In this document: one piece after another, positions 29,630-39,367 of the stretch
Position numbering within the stretch: position 1 is the stretch's first letter
How the letters are laid out: each line of letters starts with the position of its first letter
NCBI GenBank assembly: GCA_037783545.1
Contig: JBBELK010000483.1
Span: 33,038-97,037 of the forward strand
Source of the DNA: Henricia sp. BOLD:AAB3569
Lineage: Eukaryota > Echinodermata > Asteroidea > Spinulosida > Echinasteridae
Direction of reading: 5' to 3'
DNA length: 64,000 nt
The notes under the pieces: model-generated
Told to the model about the DNA's origin: nothing
Seen by the model: only the letters and a program-made list of their open reading frames with translations
The model's database searches: none
Position numbers and translations under genes: made by a program

Positions 29630-30931
29630 ACTAGACCTGTGTTCGTTCTTGACAACGAACACATGGCTGTTCCCCTCCTTTTTATGAACATGTCTGGTGT
29701 TCGAGACGACCTATTATCACCTACATGGTTATATTTCACTTAGACCTCAAACTTCACATATAGACTTCAAACTTCACATTTTGTTTGATACACCACCCTA
29801 GGTCGAAGTGTAATACAGTTGACCACATGCAGATATCTTGTACCACTTTCAAATGGCAAAGGCAAAATCTGTTAGACCAATAGGAAACGAGGTCCAAGGT
29901 CACGACCATATTTTTTGGATACACCACCCTAGGTCTAAGTGTAATAAAGTTGACCACATGCAGAATCTTGTACCACTTTCAAATGGCAAGGCAAAATCTG
30001 TTAGACCAATAGGAAACGAGGTCCAAGGTCACGACCATATTTTTTGGATACACCACCCTAGGTCTAAGTGTAATACAGTTGACCACATGCAGATATCTTG
30101 TACCACTTTCAAATGGCAAGGCAAAATCTGTTGGACCAATAGGAAACGAGGTCCAAGGTCACGACCATATTTTTTGGATACACCACCCTAGGTCTAAGTG
30201 TAATACAGTTGACCACATGCAGATATCTTGTACCACTTTCAAATGGCAAGGCAAACTCTGTTAGACCAATAGGAAACGAGGTCCAAGGTCACGACCATAT
30301 TTTTTGGATACACCACCCTAGGTCTAAGTGTAATACAGTCGACCACATGCAGATATCTTGTACCACTTTAAATGCCAAGGCAAAATCTGTTGGACCAATA
30401 GGAAACGAGGTCAAAGGTCACGACCATATTTTTTGGATACACCACCCTAGGTCGAAGTGTAATACAGTTGACCACATGCAGATATCTTGTACCACTTTCA
30501 AATGGCAAGGCAAAATCTGTTAGACCAATAGGAAACGAGGTCCAAGGTCACGACCATATTTTTTGGATACACCACCCTAGGTCTAAGTGTAATACAGTTG
30601 ACCACATGCAGATATCTTGTACCACTTTCAAATGGCAAGGCAAAATCTGTTTGACCAATAGGAAATGAGGTCAAAGGTCAACGCGTGTGCGCATCTTAAA
30701 GACCTTTGTTAGTCATCGTATATGGCGAAGGAATCAAGATCGTAGGTCAAACGGTTGATTTTTTATTGATTTTTGAATATTGAATTTATTAAACTTCATG
30801 CCCCTTCAATCATGAATGTGCAAGTGCCCGAAAAAGCGTCTGAAAAAAGTGGAAGAAGGAAAAGTATAAAAAAAAAAAAAAAAAATCGTAACGAAAACAA
30901 AGGCTGTTCCGACCCGAATCGGAACAGCCAA
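29630..30931 (+). mobile_element. Hairpin-ended element with tandem core, copy 1
   Basis: It starts ACTAGA followed by a hairpin (TGTGTTCGTT...AACGAACACA, 29638-29663) and GGCTGTTCCCCTCC. It has a core of 130-bp tandem repeats, an A-rich tract near 30870-30886, and ends in a second hairpin (GGCTGTTCC...GGAACAGCC, 30902-30929). A diverged copy in opposite orientation is at 38268-39352. The architecture (terminal hairpins, minisatellite core, homopolymer) recalls Helentron-associated HINE or pearl-type non-autonomous elements, but no Rep/helicase was found and the class is unproven. Confidence 0.55.
29760..30680 (+). repeat. Tandem array, 129-131 bp unit, 7 copies
   Basis: The word GGATACACCACCCTAGGTC recurs at about 29787, 29918, 30047, 30177, 30307, 30436 and 30566. 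Units are nearly identical. Each contains GACCACATGCAGATATCTTG and GGAAACGAGGTCCAAGGTCA. Open frames across the array are repeat artefacts. Confidence 0.93.
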
Positions 30932-32202
30932 ATATGTATTGTCCGTGCGTTCGGGTGTGGCACCTCGAAAAAATAATCCGTTTTCACAATTGAAGTTTTT
31001 CGTTAAAATAAAGGAAATTCTATAAAATTCATTGGGAGAAAAAAGTTATATTGTTAAGAACCACAGACAATATAACTTTAAGTATGCACATTAGCAAAAA
31101 TCACAGGACAGTTTCAATATTATATGTGCAGTTGCCGTTTTCTGTTTACGTTTTCCAATACATTAACTTAATAGGCCATTTCGACATTTTCGCGGCCATT
31201 TTGAAGGAGGTGCAGATAGCGCCCTCAAGCGCCGCATGTGCGTGCACAAAACATATCTAAGGCGGCTTCGCGCACTGGATACAACTTCGCAATTAATTTT
31301 TTTGACTAATTAAATCGATGGCTTTGACTATAAAGCTGGTTGATGGTGATTCTATATGAACTGTTCTTATGCTTCAGTTGAAAAATCTAAATTAAAAGTG
31401 CCTTCTTGTTTGAATAAATCGCATTTTAAGACCCCTTTTTATTTCCCAATTTCTCTCAGATTAAGGCGGCTTGATTCCCGCACTGAATACAACTTCGCAA
31501 TTCATTTGTTTGACTAATTAAATCGATTGCTATGACTATAAAGCTGATTGATGATTATTCTACATGAATATTTATTATAATACAGCTGAAAAATCGAAAC
31601 ACAAAGTTCCTTCTTGTCTGAATAAATTCGATTTTAAGACCCCTTCTTATTTCCTAATTTCTCTAAACTAAGGCGGCTTAATTCGCGCACTAGATACAAC
31701 TTCGCAATTAATGTTTGTGACTAATTAAATCGATGGCTATGACAAAAAGGTAATTGATAATGATTCTGCATAAATATTTCTTATATTACAGTTGAAAAAT
31801 CGTAAACAAAAGTGCCTATACTCGTCTACTAAATAAATCGATTTTAAGACCCCTTCTTATTTCATAATTTATCTAAGCTAAGGGCGGCTTAATTGGCTCA
31901 CTCGATACAACTTCGCAATGATTTTTTTGCCTAATTATGGCTATGACAGTAAAGCTGATTGATGATAATTCTACATAAATATTTCTTATAATGAAGCGCT
32001 GAGAAGTGAGCGCTGAGAAGCTGCTCCTTTTGACTCTCCTCAAAACATCCCAATATTATCAAGATCTTGATTGGGTATCTCCACATAAACACCAGGGTGG
32101 ATTCATGAAGTAGAGCGGACTTTGCAAGATTCGTTTTCCAAAGCTGTTGGTGCAGTGTAATCGGTTTGCTCGAAGAAACATTCTGTCAGTCTTGGACAGG
32201 AC

Positions 32203-33738
32203 ATGGACATACGGCCATTTTTATTGCTTATACACTACTGCCTGTACACTGTGCTAAATGTACAGCAAATGGAATACCAGGAAACCAGTGAAATGTACCA
32301 AATCCCTATACAGTACACACAAAGGACACTATTGAACCTGAGGAAACTGACATTATGTGTCCCCAAGTGTGTCCAGGACAAACTCAGGTCACTGAACGTG
32401 TACAAAAGGAATTCAGCCAGGCGAAAACACAGGGGTTTAACCAGGAGAAAGAGACGTGCCACAAACAATAGCCAGTACTTGACCTTAGGGGTATTGAATG
32501 CCCGATCAGTCCGAAATAAGGTTGAGCTAATCCGTGATGCTATCATCGAACATGATTTTGATATCCTCTGCCTGGTGGAAACATGGCTTACTTCAAAGGC
32601 CAAGGATGAGTACTTCATCAAAGCCTTGTCCGTCTCTGGATACAAACTCTCAAACATCCCACGCAAAGGCAATAAAGGATACGGTGGTGTAGCTATCCTG
32701 CACAAGTCTACAATGACCCCAGGCACTCCGGCTAAGACGTACGGCCATGCTAGCTTCGAGAGTATCGAGATATCCTTCACGTTGAAGTCTCGTGTTTTAA
32801 AAGTCATTGTTATTTATAGACCACCTCCATCAAAGAAGAATAAGCCGACTTCTGCTTTGTTCTTCGAAGAATTCTCCAGTTTCCTTCAGGACAAAATCGT
32901 GGCTTCTGGTGACCTCGTGATTGTTGGCGACCTCAACTTTCACCTAGACAAGGACGCTCTGGATTCGCGACGTTTCAAGAAGATGATCGACTCCTGCAAC
33001 CTGACACAACATGTGACCTTCCCCACGCACGAAGCAGGTCACATCCTGGATGTGGTTATGTCACCGAACGATTGTGATACCGTACGCGCTATCTGGCCTG
33101 GGGACATGATCTCGGATCACAGTTTGATACTGTGTACGATATCAATTCCTAAACCCTCCCATCCCAGAATCGAGCTGACAACCAGGAAATATCGCAACAT
33201 TGACATTGCCGCTTTCAAGCAGGATATTGCTAAGATCTGTGTCTCACTAAACATGGAGAACGCCGGCCTGGAACAGATGTGCACCGCCTACGAGGAAGGG
33301 CTACTCTCGATTGTTGACCGACACGCCCCGGCCAAAACACGCATGGTCACGGTACGCCCGAGTCATCCATGGTTTTCTGATGACCTCTATGCTTCAAAAC
33401 GTGAAAGGCGCAAGGCGGAACGGACTTGGCGCCGCACTGGTCTGACAGTCCACAAGCAGATCTACCACGAGGCTAGGACGAAGTACAACAATGCACTACG
33501 CAAGGCACAGACCACCTACTATAATAGTAAGATTGAAAACGCCTCCGAAAATCCTAAGGAACTCCAGCGGATCTTCAACGGTCTCCTTCACTCTGGTAAG
33601 GAGTGTAAACTGCCAACCTCTACTAACTCCGAGGACCTAGCAAGCTCATTTGCTGACTTCTTCATGGACAAGGTAGAGAATATCCGTGCCACCCTGCCAG
33701 TAGTGAGGACGAAGTTCAAACTCCCACTGGATGATTAA
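32203..33738 (+). CDS. LINE endonuclease part (APE-type)
   Basis: 511 codons. Residues about 95-335 form an apurinic-like endonuclease that nicks target DNA to start reverse transcription. Motifs seen are LNARSVRNK, LCLVETWL (catalytic Glu), VIYRPP, VGDLNFHLD and SDHSLIL (catalytic Asp-His). The basic stretch before it (RRKHRGLTRRKRR) may bind nucleic acid. The rest is a helical linker before RT. The frame ends 8 bases into the next ORF (ATGATTAA at 33731-33738). In relatives EN and RT lie in one ORF, so a single-base indel in the linker is the likely cause. Confidence 0.88.
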   Translation: MDIRPFLLLIHYCLYTVLNVQQMEYQETSEMYQIPIQYTQRTLLNLRKLTLCVPKCVQDKLRSLNVYKRNSARRKHRGLTRRKRRATNNSQYLTLGVLNARSVRNKVELIRDAIIEHDFDILCLVETWLTSKAKDEYFIKALSVSGYKLSNIPRKGNKGYGGVAILHKSTMTPGTPAKTYGHASFESIEISFTLKSRVLKVIVIYRPPPSKKNKPTSALFFEEFSSFLQDKIVASGDLVIVGDLNFHLDKDALDSRRFKKMIDSCNLTQHVTFPTHEAGHILDVVMSPNDCDTVRAIWPGDMISDHSLILCTISIPKPSHPRIELTTRKYRNIDIAAFKQDIAKICVSLNMENAGLEQMCTAYEEGLLSIVDRHAPAKTRMVTVRPSHPWFSDDLYASKRERRKAERTWRRTGLTVHKQIYHEARTKYNNALRKAQTTYYNSKIENASENPKELQRIFNGLLHSGKECKLPTSTNSEDLASSFADFFMDKVENIRATLPVVRTKFKLPLDD

Positions 33739-35374
33739 TTGTCTGCCACGCGGATCCTCGTTCGGTCTTGATCACCTTAGCCCTGTGGACTCTAGTGTAG
33801 TACGCAAGTTGGTCATGCAGTCACCCACAAAGTCATGCCAACTTGACCCAATGCCGACATGGCTTCTGAAGGAAGTGTGTGACGACATACTGCCACTCCT
33901 GACGTCAATCGTAAACAAATCCCTCGCAAGTGGTACTGTGACAAGTTCTATAAAATCCGCGCTCGTCGCACCCATCATCAAGAAACCATCACTTGATGCG
34001 GAGTTATTTCAGAACTACCGTCCAATCAGTAACCTGTCATTCGTCTCTAAAGTACTTGAGCGGGTTGTTGCAGCAAAGCTAAACAAGTACATGGCAGAAA
34101 ACAACCTACATGACGTATTCCAGTCAGCTTATAAAGCAAGACATAGTACAGAGACTGCACTCCTTCGTGTGACAAATGACATTCGACGGATGTTGGATGG
34201 CGGTGGTGTGGTGGTTCTTGTACTCCTAGATCTAAGCGCTGCTTTTGACACGGTAGACCATGCTGTCCTGCTATCACGGATGAGGGATCTGCTTGGAATC
34301 AGCGGAGGCGCTCTGCAATGGTTTGAATCGTATTTGGCTGACCGGTGCATGCATGTCACAGTCCGTGGTGCCAAATCACCTCCACGTTTCTTGAAGTACG
34401 GTGTGCCCCAGGGTTCTGTACTTGGCCCGCTTCTGTTCCTGATCTATGTGCTCCCACTTGGGAAGCTGATTCAGTCTCTCAGTATGGACCGCCATGGTTT
34501 CGCCGACGACAATCAGACCTATACCATATTCCAGGCCATTAAAGATGCATTGGCTGTGCGCTCTGTGTGTACCAAAGTCGAGAACTGCCTCCAGAACATC
34601 CAGGATTGGCTGACCGAAAACTTCTTAAAGGGAAACCCTACTAAGACAGAGATCCAGCTCCTTGGATCCCCTCAACGTCTCAAGGCTGTCGGAGTAACGT
34701 CGTTGTCTGTGGCGGGTACTGATGTGCCTGTCACGATGAAACCTGTGCGAAACCTTGGTGTGCTCTTTGATAGTCAGTTGGACATGAAGTCACAAGTTAG
34801 TGCGCTAGTTAAATCCGGAAATTTCTATCTGCGCAACATAGCCCTCGCTCGTGACCGCCTGACACTGAAAGCCACCAAGTCACTTGTACAAGCCTTGGTG
34901 CTCTCCAGGCTGGACTACTGTAATAGTCTGTTGGCAGGCATTTCTCAGGAACAGCTTGGAAGACTTCAAATTGTCCAAAACAATGCTGCCCGCCTGGTCA
35001 CAAGGACCCCAAGACGTGCCCACATATCACCAATCCTCGAGGACTTGCATTGGCTACCTGTTCAGGCCAGGGTCAACTACAAGATTCTCCTTCTGACTTT
35101 TAAGTCCCTCTGTGGACTTGCACCCGAGTATCTGTGCGAACTAATCGCCCGCCATATACCTGGTCGGTCACTAAGATCATCGAGTGGCCCAGTGAGGCTC
35201 AAGGAACCGCGCTATCTCTTGGAGTCTCTTGGTGGCAGGGCCTTCTCCTGTGTCGCTCCAAGGTTGTGGAACCAGCTGCTCTCATGTGACATCGATTGTA
35301 TAAACGCCAATAAACTCCTGCATTTCCGCACTGAACTAAAAACAACATTGTTCAGGTCAAGCTTCATGGAGTAA
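33731..35374 (+). CDS. LINE reverse transcriptase
   Basis: 547 codons. RT motifs in order are KSCQLDPMPTWLLK, NYRPISNLS, LLDLSAAFDTVDH (first catalytic Asp), GVPQGSVLGPLLF, FADDNQTY (the FADD pair), NPTKTEI and LGVLF. The C-terminal part (LDYCNSLL, then LHWLPV, YKILLLTFK and a final LKTTLF) is the tail typical of CR1/L2-like proteins. Apart from the different frame relative to the endonuclease it has no stop, so the element is nearly intact. It would copy its RNA directly at the nicked target in the nucleus. Confidence 0.9.
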   Translation: MINCLPRGSSFGLDHLSPVDSSVVRKLVMQSPTKSCQLDPMPTWLLKEVCDDILPLLTSIVNKSLASGTVTSSIKSALVAPIIKKPSLDAELFQNYRPISNLSFVSKVLERVVAAKLNKYMAENNLHDVFQSAYKARHSTETALLRVTNDIRRMLDGGGVVVLVLLDLSAAFDTVDHAVLLSRMRDLLGISGGALQWFESYLADRCMHVTVRGAKSPPRFLKYGVPQGSVLGPLLFLIYVLPLGKLIQSLSMDRHGFADDNQTYTIFQAIKDALAVRSVCTKVENCLQNIQDWLTENFLKGNPTKTEIQLLGSPQRLKAVGVTSLSVAGTDVPVTMKPVRNLGVLFDSQLDMKSQVSALVKSGNFYLRNIALARDRLTLKATKSLVQALVLSRLDYCNSLLAGISQEQLGRLQIVQNNAARLVTRTPRRAHISPILEDLHWLPVQARVNYKILLLTFKSLCGLAPEYLCELIARHIPGRSLRSSSGPVRLKEPRYLLESLGGRAFSCVAPRLWNQLLSCDIDCINANKLLHFRTELKTTLFRSSFME

Positions 35375-35438
35375 CTTTTCTTCAGCGCATCTGAACAGTT
35401 TTCCACTGGAAATTGCGCTTTACAAATGACAATTTCAT

Positions 35439-35720
35439 TCATTCATTCATATTACAGTTGAAAAATCTAAACAAAAAGTTCCAATGTCTGAATAAATCGA
35501 TTTTTAAGGCTTCTTTTCTTATTTTCCTTTTCTTCCAATAAAGTTTCTTAGAATGGATCCAGGTGACATCGCTTAAATCGTCGTCAGATTTCAGTCCTTG
35601 GCACTGGAAATGGAACCATACGTCACACAAGTCACATTGGATGCTCTCCGGTCTCTTTCGTCCTCTTTTATCTCAGTGGCGTCTAGCAAAAGTTTATCAC
35701 AAGTGCCGCAAAAGTATAAG
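35439..35720 (-). pseudogene. PHD-like zinc finger remnant in foldback core
   Basis: On the minus strand a CDLCDVWFHFQCQGL segment (near 35630-35585) is followed by a Trp, the pattern of the second half of a PHD or related C4HC3 finger. A CGTCD in the neighbouring frame upstream would supply the first cysteines, so a frameshift lies between. It may be what remains of the element's own gene or captured host sequence. Function cannot be inferred. Confidence 0.4.
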
Positions 35721-37032
35721 TTTTTATTGATACAGGGCACAGGTTTTGAAGAACATGGTTGCGCTCATTGCAACTTTTTCATAATGTTGTTTGTCAAAGG
35801 TATTTTTTACGAACGTGTCCTGTTAAGTCCAAACAACAAAATTAGACTGTTTAGCCTCTGCTAGAGCCATCTGGATGTTGATCTGTGTAAAATAATTTTG
35901 GCTTTGTCTCAATCTCACCTCTTCGTCGATCTCGTGTAGAAGGTCGCATTCCTTTACTCCTTCTTTCACCGTGCTGCTCTTGATAATAAAATGACACTTA
36001 ATTTCAATGGTCAAAACACCATGACAATTTTAAAATCTTTATCATTTGCTCCAATAATCATGATCGGTTTAACAGAAACAATACGGTCTGCCAATGGAAA
36101 TTTCCCAGGAAAAGATGATATTTTATCATGGTATTTACTAATAGCCTAAAGGTGTAATAAGTTACCAGAAACGATGACAAAATAATTACTGAAAGGGTTA
36201 TTTTTTTATCCTTTCTTGCTGCAAACTAATATCAAGCCTGTTCACACTTTTTTATATAACATACTTCTGTGATAAGTGGTCAGAGAAACTTCATTTTCCA
36301 AAGATATTTACTTGAAAAAAACAGTAGCAGGGAGAAACTGGGAGATAAAAAGGGGCCTTAAAGATCGATTTATTCTGATGAGTAGGCACTTTTTGTTAAG
36401 ATTTTTCAACTGTAATCTTAAGAAATATTCATGCAGAATCATCATCAATCAGCTTTTTTGTCATAGCCATCGATTTAATTAGTCACAAAAATTAACTGCG
36501 AAGTTGTGTCTAGTGCGCGAATTAAGCCACCTTAGCTTAGAGAAATTATGAAATAAGAGGAGACTTAAAATCGATTTTTGTTTGAAACAAGTAGGCACTT
36601 TTTGTTAAGAATTTTCAACTGTAATATAAGAAATATTCATGTAGAATCATCATCAATCAGCTTTATAGTCATAGCAATCGATTTAATTAGTCAAACAAAT
36701 GAATTGCGAAGTTGTATTCAGTGCGGGAATCAAGCCGCCTTAATCTGAGAGAAATTGGGAAATAAAAAGGGGTCTTAAAATGCGATTTATTCAAACAAGA
36801 AGGCACTTTTAATTTAGATTTTTCAACTGAAGCATAAGAATAGTTCATATAGAATCACCATCAACCAGCTTTATAGTCAAAGCAATCGATTTAATTAGTC
36901 AAACAAATTAATTGCTAAGTTGTATCCAGTGCGCGAAGCCGCCTTAGATATGTTTTGTGCACGCACATGCGGCGCTTGAGGGCGCTATCTGCACCTCCTT
37001 CAAAATGGCCGCGAAAATGTCGAAATGGCCTA

Positions 37033-37814
37033 TGGGTGCACCGCAGTAAATAGCAGAGATCTGTGCGCCGAGCTCATGAATATTTTGTATGCCCTCAAAT
37101 TATTTTATATTAGAGAGAATTGCGAGCTGAACGAGTGTGGTCTTGTGTAGAATATGACTATCGCCGCGATGTGGGGTATTTTTTCTTCCAATTACAAACA
37201 TTTTAGACACTGTAGCTCCTAAAAGTGGCCCTATTTTGTCCAGTAGCGTATGTGCCTTTGTTCCAAAATGGAAGCTGGTCTGTTTAGCAATTTTCACTGT
37301 TGCAGGGGTAGTTTTGTTTCATGTGGAAATTAGGGAATGAAAGTGACGGATTACCCCCCTAAAATTGAACAGAATTGAAAAGATGAGATTTCAATGAGTA
37401 TTTTGGTTGTTGTCTCCAGACACTGAGAGAGTTGTGAGTATTTTTAAATGATTTTTGAAAATTGGGTATTTAGCATTGGTTCCTATGGGAGCCCTATTTA
37501 CTGGGGTGCAACCCTATGTTTAAAAATGTTCTATACATTTTTAACTAACTTTATAAAAAAATCCAGATAAAATGACAAATATTGATGTAGGCTCCTACAT
37601 GCAATTTAGAACAAAAGCTGGTAAATTCTATCTCAAAACATCACATTTTTAAATATAAATTCCAATTATAAATGGAAGGAACCCAATATGTATTTCATTG
37701 CTCTTTTTATTTATATTCTCCGATTTTGGCCTGCATCTATCCTTCCCCCACTCGTCTCCTGAATCCTTCTTTCCTTGCCCGTCCATCTGCAGGAAAAGAA
37801 GGAAAAAATTGATT
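37033..37814. other. Noncoding stretch without recognisable features
   Basis: AT-rich single-copy-looking DNA between the foldback element and the minisatellite. I see no convincing ORF, terminal repeat or RNA gene. Confidence 0.5.
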
Positions 37815-38035
37815 GAAAGGGTGCGAGTTATCCCGGGTGGTGCGAGTTGTCCCGGGTGGTGCGAGTTGTCCCGGGTACGAGTTGTCCCGGGTGCGAGTTG
37901 ACCCGGGTGCGAGTTGTCCCGGGTGTCTTTTTTTGGGTGCGAGTTGTCCCGGGTTCGAGTTGTCCCGGGTACGAGTTGTCCCGGGTTCGAGTTGTCCCGG
38001 GTACGAGTTGTCCCATGTACGTGTTGTCCTGTTTC
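37815..38035 (+). repeat. 16-bp minisatellite (ACGAGTTGTCCCGGGT)
   Basis: About 12 copies. The first two units are 18 bp, and one spacer (GTCTTTTTTTGG) interrupts the array. The base after each GGGT alternates among A, T and G. A single diverged unit (TACGAGTTGTCCCGAGT) occurs at about 29317 in the Mutator remnant. Frames across it read as collagen-like repeats and are not genes. Confidence 0.92.
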
Positions 38036-38267
38036 CATTTATATTGTTCCATAAAGGAGTGCAGTGATTACACCCGGACCTTTTTTGCTTCCACATCAAT
38101 TGGAGATTGCAAATTTCCTGTTTTCTTCCCATGGATTGTATTTTGGGGAGGTATTTTGTATGATTGTTATTGTAGACTGTTATTCCAGATTATTGGTGGC
38201 GCACTACAACCAATTTATTATGTTCATGTAGGCTTGTACTCGTACTCGTAACTGTACTTGTAATTGG

Positions 38268-39352
38268 CTGTTCCAACACGGTTGGGAACAGCCTTTGTTT
38301 TCGTTACGATTTTTTTTTTTTTTTTTTTTTTTTTTCTTTTCCTTCTTCCACTTTTTTCGCACGCTATTTCGGGCACTTGCACATTCATGATTGACTTCAA
38401 ACTTCACATGGACATTGGTCACTATGTTAAGTTGTGCACAGTACTAATGACGTCATGATGACGTCATCACGTGTCAGATTAAAGGGGCATGAAGTTTAAT
38501 CAATTAAATATTCAAAAATCATTAAAAAATCAACCGTTTGACCTACGATCTTGATTCCTTCGGCATATACGATGACTAACAAAGGTCTTTGAGATGCGCA
38601 CACCCCTTGACCTTTGACCTCGTTTCCTATTGGTCAAACAGATTTTGCCTTGCCATTTGAAAGTGGTGCAAGATATTTGGACAAAGTCACTTGTGTTACA
38701 CTTCGACTAGGGTGGGGTATCTAAAAAATATGTTGGTGACCTTTGACCTTGCTCACTTCCGGTCGAAACCGGAAGTGGCCCTTAGTTTGAAAGTGGTAGG
38801 AGGTATTGAGATGGGGTCAATGGTGTTATTACCAGAGGCCCTTAAGCTTTCCAAAAATATAAGTGATGACGTCATCGTACGAAATAGCGCCCTCTAGCGA
38901 CAAGATGATTACGTAATTAAATATTCAAAAATCAATAAAAAATATACCGTTTGACCTACAAATTTGATTCCTTCTGCATATACGATCACTAACAAATGTC
39001 TTTAAGATGCGCACATGGCTTGACCTTTGACCTCGTTTCCTATTGGTCAAACAGATTTTGCCTTGCCATTTGAAAGGGGTACAATATATCACGATGGGGT
39101 CAACTGTGTTACACTTCGACTAGGGTGGGGTATCCAAACATATAGCAACACCTTTGACCTTCCCTACATGTCAGATTAAAGTGGCATGTAATAATATTCG
39201 ATATTTCAAAATCGATAAAAACTCAACCGTTTGACATACGATCGTGATTTCTTCATATACGATCACTAACAAAGGTCATCCCGAACACCACATATGTTTA
39301 TAAAAAGGAGGGGAACAGCCATGTGTTCGTTTTCAACGAACACATTTCTAGT
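38268..39352 (-). mobile_element. Hairpin-ended element with tandem core, copy 2
   Basis: Inverted relative to copy 1 at 29630-30931. In plus coordinates it begins with the GGCTGTTCC hairpin (38266-38293) and a T-rich tract (38311-38337), carries diverged 130-bp-type repeats (CTTCGACTAGGGTGGGGTAT at about 38702 and 39116), and ends with the TGTGTTCGTT/AACGAACACA hairpin and ACTAGA equivalent at about 39325-39352. It is flanked by a 15-bp direct repeat, TGTACTTGTAATTGG (38253-38267 and 39353-39367), of the size a retroposition-type event would leave. Confidence 0.55.
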
Positions 39353-39367
39353 TGTACTTGTAATTGG

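Larger units (their letters stand above)
31992..35449 (+). mobile_element. CR1/L2-type LINE inserted in foldback arm
   Basis: It begins within a subterminal repeat unit (after ATTTCTTATA) and ends in (ATTC)4 at about 35432-35449, after which the repeat unit resumes (ATTACAGTTGAAAAATC). Upstream of the first ATG there is about 210 bp of 5' sequence. It encodes endonuclease and RT. The short tail repeat and RT motifs are typical of the CR1/L2 group. No clear target duplication is visible. Confidence 0.85.
31174..37030. mobile_element. Foldback DNA element with long TIRs, carrying a LINE
   Basis: The left end GGCCATTTCGACATTTTCGC and the right end are inverted copies, flanked by TA (31172-31173 and 37031-37032). 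By eye the arms match almost perfectly for the first 200-400 bp. Inside the termini both arms consist of tandem units of about 207 bp that begin AAGGCGGCTTAATTCGCGCA (left at about 31258, 31463, 31671 and 31882; right, inverted, at about 36925, 36714 and 36507). The core (about 35530-36250) holds a PHD-like coding remnant. A LINE fills 31992-35449. Without it the element is about 2.4 kb. No transposase was found. Confidence 0.8.

Noticed and set aside
29838..30668. Repeated protein with HIFWIHHPRSKCN motifs
   Set aside because: It is the 130-bp tandem repeat read in frame; unit length is not constantly divisible by three and no homology is apparent.
37649..38132. Collagen-like or antifreeze-like repeat protein (GTTRTRDNS, CPGYELSRV)
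   Set aside because: All frames of the 16-bp minisatellite are open on both strands; there is no codon bias or flanking gene structure.
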